A stretch of 64,000 nt of DNA, taken from positions 3,043,001 to 3,107,000 of the forward strand of contig OY848926.1 of assembly GCA_963693285.1 (NCBI GenBank), read 5' to 3'. The notes under the pieces were generated by a model. That model did no database searches, was not told where the DNA came from, and was given only the letters and a program-made list of their open reading frames with translations. Source of the DNA: Xestospongia muta. Taxonomy: Eukaryota > Porifera > Demospongiae > Haplosclerida > Petrosiidae. A program made the translations under genes and the position numbers. Each line of letters begins with the position of its first letter. Position 1 is the stretch's first letter. Positions 28,157 through 42,663 of this stretch are shown here, piece by piece.

Positions 28157-28774
28157 CAAACAACCAAGCACGAAGCATTATTACAAACTCCTCAACTATC
28201 TGCTCCAATTAGCCTCTCTTCCTTAATATTAATTGTTATCATGAATAGATTATCATATCAACCAATTAGCATTTTAAATGTTTTCATTGGTTATAATCTC
28301 TATTTTATTAGTAGACTTTGGCTAGGTAAACTTGAATTTCAAAGATTAGAAGTATCACTGTATTACAACTGACTACAGCATTGTATAACTTAGGTATAGG
28401 ACTTGGGATTCTATCAACCCAGAAAAATAGGAAAAGTCTCAATAAACATCTCATTGATGGCATAAAAAGAAGTCAAATCTTATAAAAGATTTATCAGTAT
28501 ATGCCTTAAAAATAGAAGTCTACAATACAAGATTGGATTTTTGATGTGAATCACTTCACACAGAGAGGTGAGGATATTAATTAGATCAACATCAAATTAA
28601 CATCATTTTCTTAATTCGCCTATTTTCTATTATTAACTATTTTATGTAAATCTGAATAAGAAAATCTACTCCTTTAGACTACTAACTCAATGTCATGATA
28701 CAATTGTAGTATATAATTGAAACTTCTCATTAAATGTAGGAATGGTACTAAAATGACAGCATTAACATCTACTC
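28157..28774. other. Non-repetitive AT-rich stretch, no gene seen
   Basis: This sits between the degenerate end of satellite array 2 and module copy 3. I see no ankyrin-like peptide, RNA gene or transposon end. It is presumably intron of the ankyrin gene. Confidence 0.5.
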
Positions 28775-29148
28775 ATAGCAGCCACAATATGAAGACAATG
28801 AGGGTTATTTCTTGTAGTGTTTATTTGTACTAGGAAAGCCCAATAAGATGTTTCAAGTTTACATTGTTAAGTTAGATAGGAAATTACAACTTTCATTTAA
28901 GAATGAGTGCAAAACATACAAAAACATTTTAAATAAATGAAAATAAGAATATTTTTGAAAAACGAAGTAATAGTATACACAGGTATAACGGGAAAGTAGC
29001 TGGGAATCTGGAATTATTTCATCATTCATCACTTCCAGACAACAAGGAAAGTTGATGCATCATAGCTAGGTTTACAGTCACTAGCTTACCAAGCATCGTG
29101 AATCTTCTTTTAATCTAAATATCAAAGTAAGAAATAGTCTATACTTAC

Positions 29149-29172
29149 TGCCAGAAGTATGAGACAGTTAAG
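29149..29172 (-). CDS. Candidate 24-base micro-exon, copy 3
   Basis: The acceptor TTTCATTGTAG, the peptide LNCLILLA and the donor GTAAGTATAG are all unchanged although the flanking intron has diverged from copies 1 and 2. This is mild support for function, or it may reflect slow local change. Confidence 0.3.
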
Positions 29173-29700
29173 CTACAATGAAATAGCATTCTCTTTTTGC
29201 CTCCATTTCCTTTCCTATATATTAACTATTCATAAGAAAATGGCTTCATAGGAGAAGGTCTTCAAAGTAACTGCTGAAATCACTAGTTTGGTTTATGATA
29301 TGCTCAAAACCACAGAAACAAAAGGCCATACTTTGTACTTTAGCATGCTACCTCTGTGAATTTAGTGTCCAAACTGTTTATGGTTATCAAATTATTGTGA
29401 ATTATAAAGCAGAAGCAGAATCAAAGGAGGCAGATAATGAACAAATTTAACATTTTACCTATTCTGTCTATGATGCAATGTAAATTTGTCTTAACTTATA
29501 ACTAAGTCCATAATGAAGGAATTATCATAGAAAGAAATACTGCAAAGAATGAAACATTTTGATCACTTTTCAGTGACAAATTTTTTTTTTTTGCCAACAT
29601 ATTTCAATGAACAATCTGGGCCATATCTACATAGCCACTGCTACTCCATCCATGATAAATATTATGTTTAAGTGTGTCAATATGGATACATACAATGTAG

Positions 29701-30171
29701 TGTTGTAATTGTTTAACTATAACTAAAACTAAAATTATTTTTTGTAATGGCCAAATCATTATTGTTAACAATAACAAACTATAACTAAAAGTAACCAGCT
29801 GTTGATTTACAATTAATAACAAAAAATAAAATTGCACAAAAGTAGTTGTGAATTTTAGCCATTTCATTTGAATTGCATGTATTGGAAAAAGAAATCAGCT
29901 AAGTGGCAATAACCTTGAAAGAGAAGTATTGATCAAAAATAACAAGGATTACTTGCATATTTAGCATGTAATAAATTTATTATCTTCTTTGGTTTATTCA
30001 TTTATAATAGCAATAACTAAAAACCTATTACTATAAGTAAAATTAAAATTCTTGGAGTTTTTGTGAACAATTAATAACTAAAACAATAATTATTACGAAT
30101 GCTTTACAATAACAATAACAACAACTACAATACAAATCCATTACTTTTACAACACTAAAATTACAATGTAG
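29701..30171. mobile_element. MITE-like insertion with direct repeats
   Basis: About 470 bases present only in module copy 3. The interruption is bracketed by the direct repeat TACAATGTAG (29691-29700 and 30162-30171), which occurs once at the same place in copies 1 and 2. Inside the ends lie matching inverted words, TAGTGTTGTAA on the left and TTACAACACTA on the right, the right one offset by several bases. There is no coding sequence. The size, AT richness and short inverted ends suggest a miniature DNA transposon, possibly hAT-like, but the class is uncertain. Confidence 0.65.
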
Positions 30172-30520
30172 GGATGTCCAACTGTTAAACACATTTTGGG
30201 CTTGTTTTACTGCCATTCTAACATTAAAAGAACTTTAAGACTTTTTATTTACTTGTTTCTTTTCATTTTTATTATAATTACCTAAAAACTTGCTCACGAT
30301 GTCTGTTTTTCATTATTATCTTGGCACAATTACAACAATAAGAAGAATAAAGAAAAGATTGTCCTGCCCTTATACTGGTACTACCATCTGTTTTATATGC
30401 TTCTTAGAGTTAGGTAGTGTAGTCTTATATCATTACAATATCTATGCTATGTCTTATCCAATAGTTACTATCCATTCATACAATTAAAACAATATGGTTC
30501 GTTCTCATGATCCCAATTAC

Positions 30521-30619
30521 CTTAGTAATAACATTGATATCAACTTTATGGTTGAGTAATAGTTCAACAATATCTTTGTGTCCTTTAGAACTTGCATAAT
30601 GAAGAGCTGCCCATCCTCT
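30521..30619 (-). CDS. Ankyrin-repeat exon A, module copy 3
   Basis: A 99-base phase-0 exon, acceptor TTAATAG and donor GTAATTG. The 33-residue repeat starts RGWAALHYASSKGHKDIVE and ends NHKVDINVITK. The helix-2 core reads IVELLL, closest of all copies to the family consensus. Residue 15 is Lys here, where other copies have Gly or Arg, and residue 3 is Trp, as in copy 5. The frame is intact, so this older module is not a pseudogene. Confidence 0.85.
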
Positions 30620-31755
30620 CTATTAAAAAACACAAACAATCAAATGTAAATTGAAACTGCTAACACTTTATATATTTCATATATTTCTGTACTTTGTCAT
30701 TAATATTACAACATATTATGTGCATATATTGTCTACATGTAAGTATTGTCGTATATGTAGGACATGGTTACATCTATTACTAGTAACCCTTTTTTTCTGA
30801 AATAAGATTAAAAACTCTAATTCATGCAAGATGGGTTAAAGTATATACAATGTAATATGAGGGACTGATAAACAAGATGCAAACAGAAAATTTTTTAAAT
30901 TTAGGTCTATACTATTAAGTAAACAGTCCAGCATTGAACAAAAATATAACATGTAGCTTCTTATGTGCTTAGTATATCAGCTATATCATCTTTGTCTTTC
31001 TATATGACTCTCTAACTATATTATTCACAAGTCTAACCAACATATCTCTGTCTGACAACTATTGCATCTCACAAACAATAGGTCTATAACAGTCTGTACA
31101 ATAAGAAAGGTCAGGATTTCAATTGGGGACTTGTTAATAATACAAGGAAGCATACCAGTAACAGAAATATACCATTTTTATAATCATTATGACCTTTAAA
31201 TTCTTCAATACTATCTAGTCTTATAACCAGTTGAAATTCCGTCATAATCACTGTCACAAACCTACAAATAATCTCACATTTTTATTTAGTACCCAGTTAG
31301 ATACTAAATCAAGTAGTCTGCACGGGAATTGCTGTTCTATGTATGTACACAACAATTCTATTTTTTAACAATTTAAAATGAAAAATTAAAAGATAAAGAA
31401 ATGATACTTCCATTCATATCCATCACTGCTATTTTGTTGTGTGCATCTCAACTGATTATTGAAAAATTTATAAAAAAGTCATGTCTATACATTTGATGGC
31501 GTCCAATAAGAATAGGTAGAAAAACTGGTTAACAAACACGTTATAAAAACAAATGACATTTTTCAAATATTCTAATAAGCTCTTTACATCCTTTTCTACT
31601 TTCAATATTCATCATATTAGGCATATTCTTAAAGGCAATTTTCAACCATTATTATGATAGTAAAACAACCAATACTTCTCTTTAAGGAAAATGATTTACA
31701 TTTTCCCTTCTGTTAAACTGACTTTCTCATATAACATGTGCACATGAACACTTAC

Positions 31756-31854
31756 TTTGTCAACAAGATCTAGATTGGCTCCTTTCTGTGTTAAAAAAAC
31801 AACAACATCTTTGTGTCCATTGTCTGCTGCTAACATGACTGCAGTCAATTGACC
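31756..31854 (-). CDS. Ankyrin-repeat exon B, module copy 3
   Basis: A 99-base phase-0 exon, acceptor ATATTAG and donor GTAAGTG. It encodes GQLTAVMLAADNGHKDVV at the start and KGANLDLVDK at the end. The first residues (Gly-Gln for Asp-Gly) and the helix-2 residues (VFL for FIL) differ from the other B exons, and everything else is the same. In the transcript it is joined from exon A of copy 5 across an intron of about 16.6 kb filled largely with satellite. Confidence 0.85.
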
Positions 31855-32815
31855 CTAATATATATTAATTACCACATCAAAATAAATCATAATATCAGTA
31901 CATTACCTATACAACACTTAGATGTATCAGTACACTAGTAACATTATAAACCTAGACAATATTATACCAGTATATAGTCAAACAAAATATTAGTCAAATC
32001 ACTCTCAATAATTGGACATTATAAGCACAAATTTGAAACTTCACACATGTTTTGTCGCTATAAAAATTTATTCTTCGGTAGCATAGAGGAAGAGCTAGCA
32101 TTCCTTATAAAACAATTCATTCAAACCTTTTCTGAAAAGGTTACTAACAAACACTTATTTATTTTTCTGATAAAAACAATTTCACCGAACAGCTTCTTCA
32201 CATGTTCAACAGTTTTCAATACTACAAATGCTTACCATAAAATAAGTAGGAAAAACCGCTCACTACAGTCTCACTTATATTAAATTTATTCTACAATCTT
32301 AACATCTTCACTATACTAGCTAACAATATATTGATAAAAATATTTTATTAGAAATACAATATATAGGTAGCAATTTAATCAATATCATTCTTAAGATTCA
32401 CAGTAATAAACAAACTCATTTATTAATACACATTATTATAACAGTTTTGCAACAATTTATACTAAAATCATTTTAACCACTTAGTAATAATTAACTCTTA
32501 GAAAGATAATAAGAAAATTCTAAACAATACTACACACTGTCAACAAACAATGAATATAAAGCATAAATTCAATAAAAAGTAACAAGATTATAATTCAAAT
32601 TCCTCCCATAATTTTTTGGGAGACACTGACTTACAATGACTAAAGTAACATTAAATTATTAGCTACAATGACTATGGAAGATTATAGCTCTAAAAAAATA
32701 AAATGATAGGTAAAGGAACAAGCTAGAAAAAAGCATCCAAAGAAAACTCTAATGTCCTTACACTCACTAATAGGGTAAACAAACTTCATTGGTTGCTATA
32801 AAAATCTTTAATTAA

Positions 32816-34636
32816 AGGATGCACTTTAATGTCATTTGTGGCTCTCATAAGCTGAAATTACAATATAATGAATAAAATGGCAAACATGAATACACATAGA
32901 TACCACACAATCAAAACAATTATAGTACAGATGACAATCTTCCCATGAAAGCTATTAAAACTATTAACGCCAATACGAACAATAGGATAAATAAAATAAC
33001 AACATTCTATTCAAAACACTTAAAATTCTTACTACATTATATCTCACTTACCCGCTATTATATTTTAAATAACACATTCAAATGACAAGTCATCACACCA
33101 ATATAGATGTAAAAAATAAAACAATAGAGTAAACAAAATCACAATAACACATTCAATATACTTTGAATTAATATTACATTATATCAAATTTACATCCTGT
33201 TATATTGTAAAGGACACATTCAAAGAATAAGTAATAACACCAACATAAATGTGGAAACAAAAGTCAATTATTGTGAATGTAATGACTAAAACATATTCAA
33301 TATGCTCTGAATTCATACTAGGCTAGAGCTATAAAATACTCAAAATATATATAAAGAAACGTAGCAAGAATCTTCAACTATTATTAGTGATAAATACCCA
33401 ATGTCATACCAATCACAGTTAGGCTTAACAAAATTCATTGCTGATATAGAAATAAGCAGTTAAAGGATGCACTTTAATGTCATTTGTGGCTCTCATAAGC
33501 TGAAGTTACAATATAATGAATAAAATTGAAAAAGTGAATACATATAGATACCACACAATCAAAAACAATTGTAGTACAGTCTGACAACTTCCCATGCAAG
33601 CTATTAAACTATTAACGTCGATACAAACAATAGGATAAATAAAATAACAACATTCTATTCAAAACACTTAAAATTCTTACTACATTTTATCACACTTACC
33701 GGCTATTATTATTTTAAACAACACATTCAGATGACAAGTCATCACAACAATATAAATGTGAGAAATAAAACAATGGAGTAAACAAAATCACAACAACACA
33801 TTCAATATACTTTGAATTAATATTACATTATAACAAAATTACATCCTGTTATATTGTAAAGGACACATTCAAAGGATAAGTAATAACAGCAACATAAATG
33901 TAGAAACAAAATCAATACTGTGAATGAAATGACAATAACATACTCAATATGCTCTGAATTCATACTAGGCTATAGCCATAAAATACTGAAAATGTATATT
34001 AAAAAAAGTAGCAAGAACCTTCAACCATTATTAGTGATAAATACCCAATGTCATACCAATCACAGTTAGGCTTAACAAAATTCATTGCTGATTTAGAAAT
34101 AAGCAGTTAAAGGATGCACTTTAATGTCATTTGTGGCATTCATATGCTGCAATTACAATATAATCAATAAAATTGCAAATGCGAATACATATAGATACCA
34201 CAAAATCAAAAACAATTATAGTACAGTCTGACAACCTTCCCATGAAAGCTATTAAACCATTAACGTCAATACAAACAATAGGATAAATAAAATAACAATA
34301 TTCTGTTCAAAACACTTAAAATTTCTTACTACATTATATCTCACTTACCTCCTATTATATTTTAAACAACACATTCAGATGACAAGTCATCACAGCAATA
34401 TAAATGTGAAGAAATAAAACAATAGAGTAAACAAAATCACAATAACACATTCAATATACTTTGATTTAATACTATATTATATCAAAATTACATCCTATTA
34501 TATTGTAAATGACACACTCAAAGGATAAGTAATAACAGCAACATAAATGTGGAAACAAAAAGCAATACTGTAAATGAAATGACAACAACATATTTAATAT
34601 GCTCTGAATTCATACTAGGCTAGAGCTATAAAAGAC

Positions 34637-34669
<33 letters not shown>

Positions 34670-35142
34670 CGTAGCAAGAACCTTCAACCATTATTAGTGA
34701 TAAATAATGTCATACCAATCACAGTTAGGCTTAGTCTGAAAACCTTCCCATGCAAGGTATTAAAACTATTAACGTCAATACAAACAATAGAATTAATAAA
34801 TAACAACATTAAATTCAAAACACTTAAAATTCTTACTACATTATATTACACTTACCCACTATTATATTTTAAACAACACATTCAGATGACAAGTCATCAC
34901 ACCAATATAGATGTGAGAAATAAAACGATAAAGTAAACAAAATCACAACAACACATTCAATATACTTTGATTTAATACTATATTATATCAAAGTTACATC
35001 TTATTATATTGTAAAGAACACATTCAAAGGATAAGTAATAACAGCAACATAAATGTGGAAACAAAAAGCAATACTGTAAATGAAATGACAACAACATATT
35101 CAATATGCTCTGAATTCATACTAGGCTAGAGCTATAAAAGAC

Positions 35143-35193
<51 letters not shown>

Positions 35194-38100
35194 CGTAGCA
35201 AGAACCTTCAACCATTATTAGTGATAAATAATGTCATACCAATCACAGTTAGGCTTAACAAAATTCATTGCTGATTTAGAAATAAGCGGTTAAAGGATGC
35301 ACTTTAATGTCATTTGTGGCTCTCATAAGCTGAAGTTTACAATATAGTGAATAAAATTGCAAAAGTGAATACACATAGATACCACACAATAAAAAACAAT
35401 TATAGTACAGTCTGACAACCTTCCCATGAAAGCTATTAAACCATTAACGTCAATACAAACGATAGGATAAATAATTAACAACATTCCATTCAAACACTTA
35501 AAATTCTTACTACATTATATCACACTTACCTCCTATTATATTTTAAACAACACAATCAGATGACAAGTCATAACAGCAATATAAATGTGAAAAAATAAAA
35601 CAATAGAGTAAACAAAATCACAACAACACATTTAATATACTTTGATTTAATACTATATTATATCAAAATTACATCCTACTATATTGTAAAGGACACATTC
35701 AAAGGATAAGTAATAACAGCAACATAAATGTGGAAACAAAAAGCAATACTTAAAATGAAATGACAACAACATATTCAATATGCTCTGAATTCATACTAGG
35801 CTAGAGCTATAAAATATTCAAAAAATATATATAAAAAAAGAAACATGGTAAGAACCTTTAACCATTATTAATGATAAATACTTAATGTCATACCAATCTC
35901 AGTTAGGCTTAACAAAACTCATTGCTGATTTAGAAATAAGCAGTTAAAGGATGCACTTTAATGTCATTTGTGGCTCTCATAAGCTGAGGGTATAATATAA
36001 TGAATAAAATTGCAAATGTGAATACAAATAGATACCACACAATAAAAAACAATTATAGTACAGTCTCACAACCTTCCCATGCAAGCTATTAAACCATTAA
36101 TGTCAATACAAACAATAGGATAAATAAATAACAACATTCCATTCAAACACTTAAAATTCTTACTACATTATATCACACTTACCTCCTATTATATTTTAAA
36201 CAACACATTCAGATGACAAGTCATCACAGCAATATAGATGTGAGAAATAAAACAATAGAGTAAACAAAATCACAACAACACATTCAATATACTTTGAATT
36301 AATACTATATTATATCAAAATTACATCTTATTATATTGTAAAGGACACATACAAAGGATAAGTAATAACAGCAACATAAATGTGGAAACAAAAAGCAATA
36401 CTGTCAATGAAATGACAACAACATATTTAATATGCTCTGAATTCATACTAGGCTTGAGCTATAAAAGACTAAATATATATATATATATATAAAAGAAACT
36501 TAGCAAGAACCTTCAACCATTATTAGTGATAAATACCCAATGTCATACCAATTTCAGTTAGGCTTAACAAAATTCATTGCTGATTTAGAAATAAGCAGTT
36601 AAAGGATGCACTTTAATGTCATTTGTGGCTCTCATAAGCTGAAGTTACAATATAATAATAAAATTGCAAAAGTGAATGCACATAAATACCACATAATTAA
36701 AAACAATTATAGTACAGTCTGACAACCTTCCCATGCAAGCTATTAAACCATTAACGTCAATACAAACAATAGAATAAATAAATAACAACATTCCATTTAA
36801 ACACTTAAAATTCCTACTACATTATATCACGCTTACCCACTATTATATTTTAAACAACACAAACAGATAACAAGTCATCACAGCAATATGAATGTGAGAA
36901 ATAAAACAATAGAGTAAACAAAATCACAACAACACATTCAAAGTACTTTGAATTAATTCTACATTATATCGAAATTACGTCCTATTATATTGTAAAGGAC
37001 ACATTCAAAGGATAAGTAATAACAACAACATAAATCTGGAAACAAAAAGCAATACTGTAAATGAAATGACAACAACATATTTAATATGCTCTGAATTCAT
37101 ACTAGGCTAGAGCTATAAAATACTCAAAAAATATTTACAAAAAAAGAAGCAAGAACCTTCAACCATTATTCGTGAGAAATACCCAATGTCATACCAATCA
37201 CAGTTAGGCTTAGTCTGAAAACCTTCCTATGCAAGGTATTAAAACTATTAACGTCAATACAAACAATAGAATAAATAAAATAACAACATTTTATTCAAAA
37301 CATTTAAAATTCTTACTACATTATATCACACTTACCTGCTATTATATTTTAAACAATGCATTCAGATGACAAGTCATCACAGCAATATAAATATGAGAAA
37401 TAAAACAATAGAGTAAACGAAAACACAACAACACATTCAATATACTTTGAATTAAAACTATATTTTATCAAAATTACATCCTATTATATTGTAAAGGACA
37501 CATTCAAAAAATAAGTAATAACACCAACATAAATGTGGAAACAAAAAGCAATACTGTCAATGAAATGACAACAACATATTCAATATGCTTTGAATTCATA
37601 CTAGGCTAGAGCTATAAAAGACTAAATATATATATATATATATATAGATATATAAAAGAAACTTAGCAAGAACCTTCAACCATTATTAGTGATAAATACC
37701 CAATGTCATACCAATCTCAGTTAGGCTTAACAATATCATTGCTGATTTAGAAATAAGCAGTTAAAGGATGCACTTTAATGTCATTTGTGGCTCTCATAAG
37801 CTGAATTTACAATATAATAATATAATTGCAAAAGTAAATACACATAGATACCACACAATCAAAAACAATTATAGTACAGTCTGACAACCTTCCCATGCAA
37901 GCTATTAAACCATTAACGTCAATACAAACAATAGAATAAATAAATAACAACATTTCATTTAAACACTTAAAATTCTTACTACATTATATCTCACTTACCC
38001 ACTATTATATTTTAAAGAACACATTCAGATGACAAGTCATCACAGCAATATAAATGTGAGAAATAAAACAATAGAGTAAACAAAATCACAATAACACATT

Positions 38101-39440
38101 CAATATACTTTGATTTAATACTATATTATATCAAAATTACATCCTATTATATTGTAAAGGACACATTCAAAGGATAAGTAATTACAGCAACATAAATGTG
38201 GAAACAAAAAGTAATACTGTAAATGAAATGACAACAACATTCAATATGCTCTGAATTCATACTAGGCTAAAGCTATAAAATACTCAAAAATATATATAAA
38301 AAAGAAATGTGGTAAGAACCTTTAACCATTATAAGTGATAAATACCCAATGTCATACCAATCACAGTTAGGCTTAGTCTGAAAACCTTCCCATGCAAGGT
38401 ATTAAAACTATTCACGTCAATACAAATAATAGAATAAATAAAATAACAACATTTTATTCAAAACACTTAAAATTCTTACTACATTATATCACACTTACCT
38501 CCTATTATATTTTAAACAACACATTCAGATGACAAGTCATCACAACATATAAATGTGAGAAATAAAAAAAATAGAGTAAACAAAATCACAACAACACATT
38601 CAATATACTTTGAATTAATACTACATTATATCAAAATTACGTCCTGTTATATTGTAAAGGACACATTCAAAGAATAAGTAATAACACCAACATAAATGTG
38701 GAAACAAAAAGCAATACTGTAAATGAAATGACAACAACGTAATCAATATGCTCTGAATTAATATTAGGCTTGAGCTATAAAAAACTAAATATATATATAT
38801 ATATATAATAAAAACGTAGCAAGAACCTTCAACCATTATTAGTGATAAATACCCAATGTCATACTAATCACAGTTAGGCTTAACAAAATTCATTGCTGAC
38901 ATAGAAATAAGCAGTTAAAGGATGCACTTTAATGTCATTTGTGGCTCTCATAAGCTGAAGTTACAATATAATGAATAAAACTGCAAATGTGAATACACAT
39001 AGATACCACACAATTAAAAATGATTATAGTACAGTCTGACAACCTTCCCATGCAAACTATTAAACCATTAACGTCAATACAAACAATAGGATAAATAAAT
39101 AACAACATTCCATTCAAACAATTAAAATTCTTACTACATTATATCACACTTACCTCCTATTATATTTTAAACAACACAATCAGATTACAAGTCATCACAG
39201 CAATATAAATGTGAGAAATAAAACAATAGAGTAAACAAAATCACAACAACACATTCAATATACTTTGAATTAATACTACATTATATCAAAATTACATCTT
39301 ATTATATTGTAAAGGACACATTCAAAGGATAAGTAATAACAGCAACATAAATGTGGAAACAAAAAGCAATACTGTCAATGAAATGACAACAACATATTCA
39401 ATATGCTCTGAATACATACTAGGCTAGAGCTATAAGAGAC

Positions 39441-39479
<39 letters not shown>

Positions 39480-40109
39480 AACTTAGCAAGAACCTTCAAC
39501 CATTATTAGTGATAAATACCCAATGTCATACCAATCTCAGTTAGGCTTAACAAAATTCATTGCTGATTTAGAAATAAGCAGTTAAAGGATGCACTTTAAT
39601 GTCATTTGTGGCTCTCATAAGCTGAAGTTACAATATAATGAATAAAATTGCAAATGTGAATACACATAGATACCACACAATAAAAAACAATTATAGTACA
39701 GTCTGACAACCTTCCCATGAAAGCTATTAAACCATTAACGTCAATACAAACAATAGGATAAATAAATAACAACATTTCCATTTAAACACTTAAAATTCCT
39801 ACTACATTATATCACACTTACCCACTATTATATTTTAAACAACACATTCAGATGACAAGTCATCACAGCAATATAAATGTGAAGAAATAAAACAATAGAG
39901 TAAACAAAATCACAACAACACATTCAATATACTTTGATTTAATACTATATTATTTTAAAATTACATCCTATTATATTGTAAAGGACACATTCAAAGGATA
40001 AGTAATAACAGCAACATAAATGTGAAAACAAAAAGCAATACTGTCAATGAAATGACAACAACATATTCAATATGCTCTGAATTCATACTAGGCTAGAGCT
40101 ATAAGAGAC

Positions 40110-40173
<64 letters not shown>

Positions 40174-40805
40174 AAACTTAGCAAGAACCTTCAACCATTA
40201 TTAGTGATAAATACCCAATGTCATACCAATCTCAGTTAGGCTTAACAAAATTCATTGCTGATTTAGAAATAAGCAGTTAAAGGATGCACTTTAATGTCAT
40301 TTGTGGCTCTCATAAGCTGAAGTTACAATATAATGAATAAAATTGCAAATGTGAATACACATAGATACCACACAATAAAAAACAATTATAGTACAGTCTG
40401 ACAACCTTCTCATGCAAGCTATTAAACCATTAACGTCAATACAAACAATAGGATAAATATATAACAACATTTCCATTTAAACACTTAGAATTCCTACTAC
40501 ATTATATCACACTTACCCACTATTATATTTTAAACAACACATTCAGATGACAAGTCATCACAGCAATATAAATGTGAAGAAATAAAACAATACAGTAAAC
40601 AAAATCACAACAACACATTCAATATACTTTGATTTAATACTATATTATTTTAAAATTACATCCTATTATATTGTAAAGGACACATTCGAAGGATAAGTAA
40701 TAACAGCAACATAAATGTGGAAACAAAAAGTAATACTGTAAATGAAATGACAACAACATATTCAATATGCTCTGAATTCATACTAGGCTAGAGCTATAAA
40801 ATACT

Positions 40806-40838
<33 letters not shown>

Positions 40839-42626
40839 AAACTTAGCAAGAACCTTCAACCATTATTAGTGATAAATACCAAATGTCATACCAATCTCAG
40901 TTAGGTTTAACAAACTTCATTGCTGAATTAGAAATAAGCAGTTAAAGGATGCACTTTAATGTCATTTGTGGCTCTCATAAGCTGAAGTTACAATATAATG
41001 AATAAAATTGCAAATGTGAATACAAATAGATACCACACAATTAAAAATGATTATAGTACAGTCTGACAACCTTCCCATGCAAGCTATTAAACCATTAACG
41101 TCAATACAAACAATAGGATAAATAAATAACAACATTCAATTCAAACACTTAAAATTCTTACTACATTATATCACACTTACCTGCTATTATATTTTAAACA
41201 ACACATTCAGATGACAAGTCATCACAGCAACATAAATGTGAGAAATAAAACAAAAGAGTAAACAAAATCACAACAACATATTCAATATACTTGGAATTAA
41301 TACTATATTATATCAAAATTACATCTTATTATATTGTAAAGGACACATTCAAAGGATAAGTAATAACAGCAACATAAATGTGGAAACAAAAAGCAATACT
41401 GTAAATGAAATGACAAAACATATTCAATATGCTCTGAATTCATACTAGGCTAGAGCTATAAAATACTCAAAAATATATATATAAAAAAAGAAACATGGTA
41501 AGAATCTTTAGCCATTATTAGTGATAAATACCCAATGTCATACCAATCACAGTTAGGCTTAGTCTGAAAACCTTCCCATGCAAGGTATTAAAACTATTAA
41601 CGTCAATACAAACAATAGGATAAATAAATAACAACATTTTATTCAAAACACTTAAAATTCTTACTACATTATATCACACTTACCGGCTATTATATTTTTA
41701 ACAACACATTCAGATGACAAGTCATCACAGCAATATAAATGTGAGATAATAAAACAATAGAGTAAATGAAATCACAACAACACATTCAATATACTTTGAA
41801 TTAAAACTATATTTTATCAAAATTACATCCTATTATATTGTAAAGAACACATTCAAAAGATAAGTAATAACACCAACATAAATGTGGAAACAAAAAGCAA
41901 TACTGTAAATGAAATGACAACAACATATTTAATATGCTCTGAATTCATACTAGGTTTGAGCTTTAAAAGACTAAATATATGTATATATATAAAAGAAACG
42001 TAGCAAGAACCTTCAACCATTATTAGTGATAAGTACCCAATGTCGTACCAATCACAGCTAGGCTTAACAAAACTCATTGCTGACTTAGAAATAAGCAGTT
42101 AAAGGATGCACTTTAATGTCATTTGTGGCTCTCATAAGCTGAAATTACAAAATAACGAATAAAATTGTAAAAGTGAATACACATAGATACCACACAATCA
42201 AAAAAAATTACAGTACTGGATGACAACCATCTTGTGCAAGTATTAAAACCACTAACGTCAATACAAACAATAGGATAAAAAAATAACAACATTCTATTTT
42301 AAACACTTAAAATTCTTACTACATTTTATCACACTTACCCGCTATTATTATTTTAAACAACACATGCAGATGACAAGTGATCATGACAATATAAATGTGA
42401 GAAATAAAACAATAGAGTAAACAAAATCACAACAACACATTCAATATACTTTGAATTAATATTACATTTTATCAAAATTACATCCTATTATATTGTAAAG
42501 AACACATTCAAAAGATAAGTAATAACACCAACATAAATGTGGAAACAAAAATCAATTCTATGAATGAAATGACAACAACATATTCAATATGCTCTGAATT
42601 CATACTAGGCTAGAGCTATAAAAGAC

Positions 42627-42663
<37 letters not shown>

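Larger units (their letters stand above)
28775..32815 (-). repeat. Ankyrin module copy 3
   Basis: An older copy of the two-exon module, visibly more diverged from copies 1 and 2 than they are from each other. It contains exons A and B, the candidate micro-exon, and an extra AT-rich insertion of about 470 bases (29701-30171) that the other copies lack. Both ends meet satellite or unique sequence at the same internal points as other copies: AGTGTTTATTTGTAC on the left, and ATAGGGTAAACAAAC followed by satellite on the right. Confidence 0.85.

Noticed and set aside
32047..32283. 78-codon plus-strand frame in module 3
   Set aside because: It is opposite to the gene, and in module 2 the matching sequence is shortened by a deletion. 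Read as intron.
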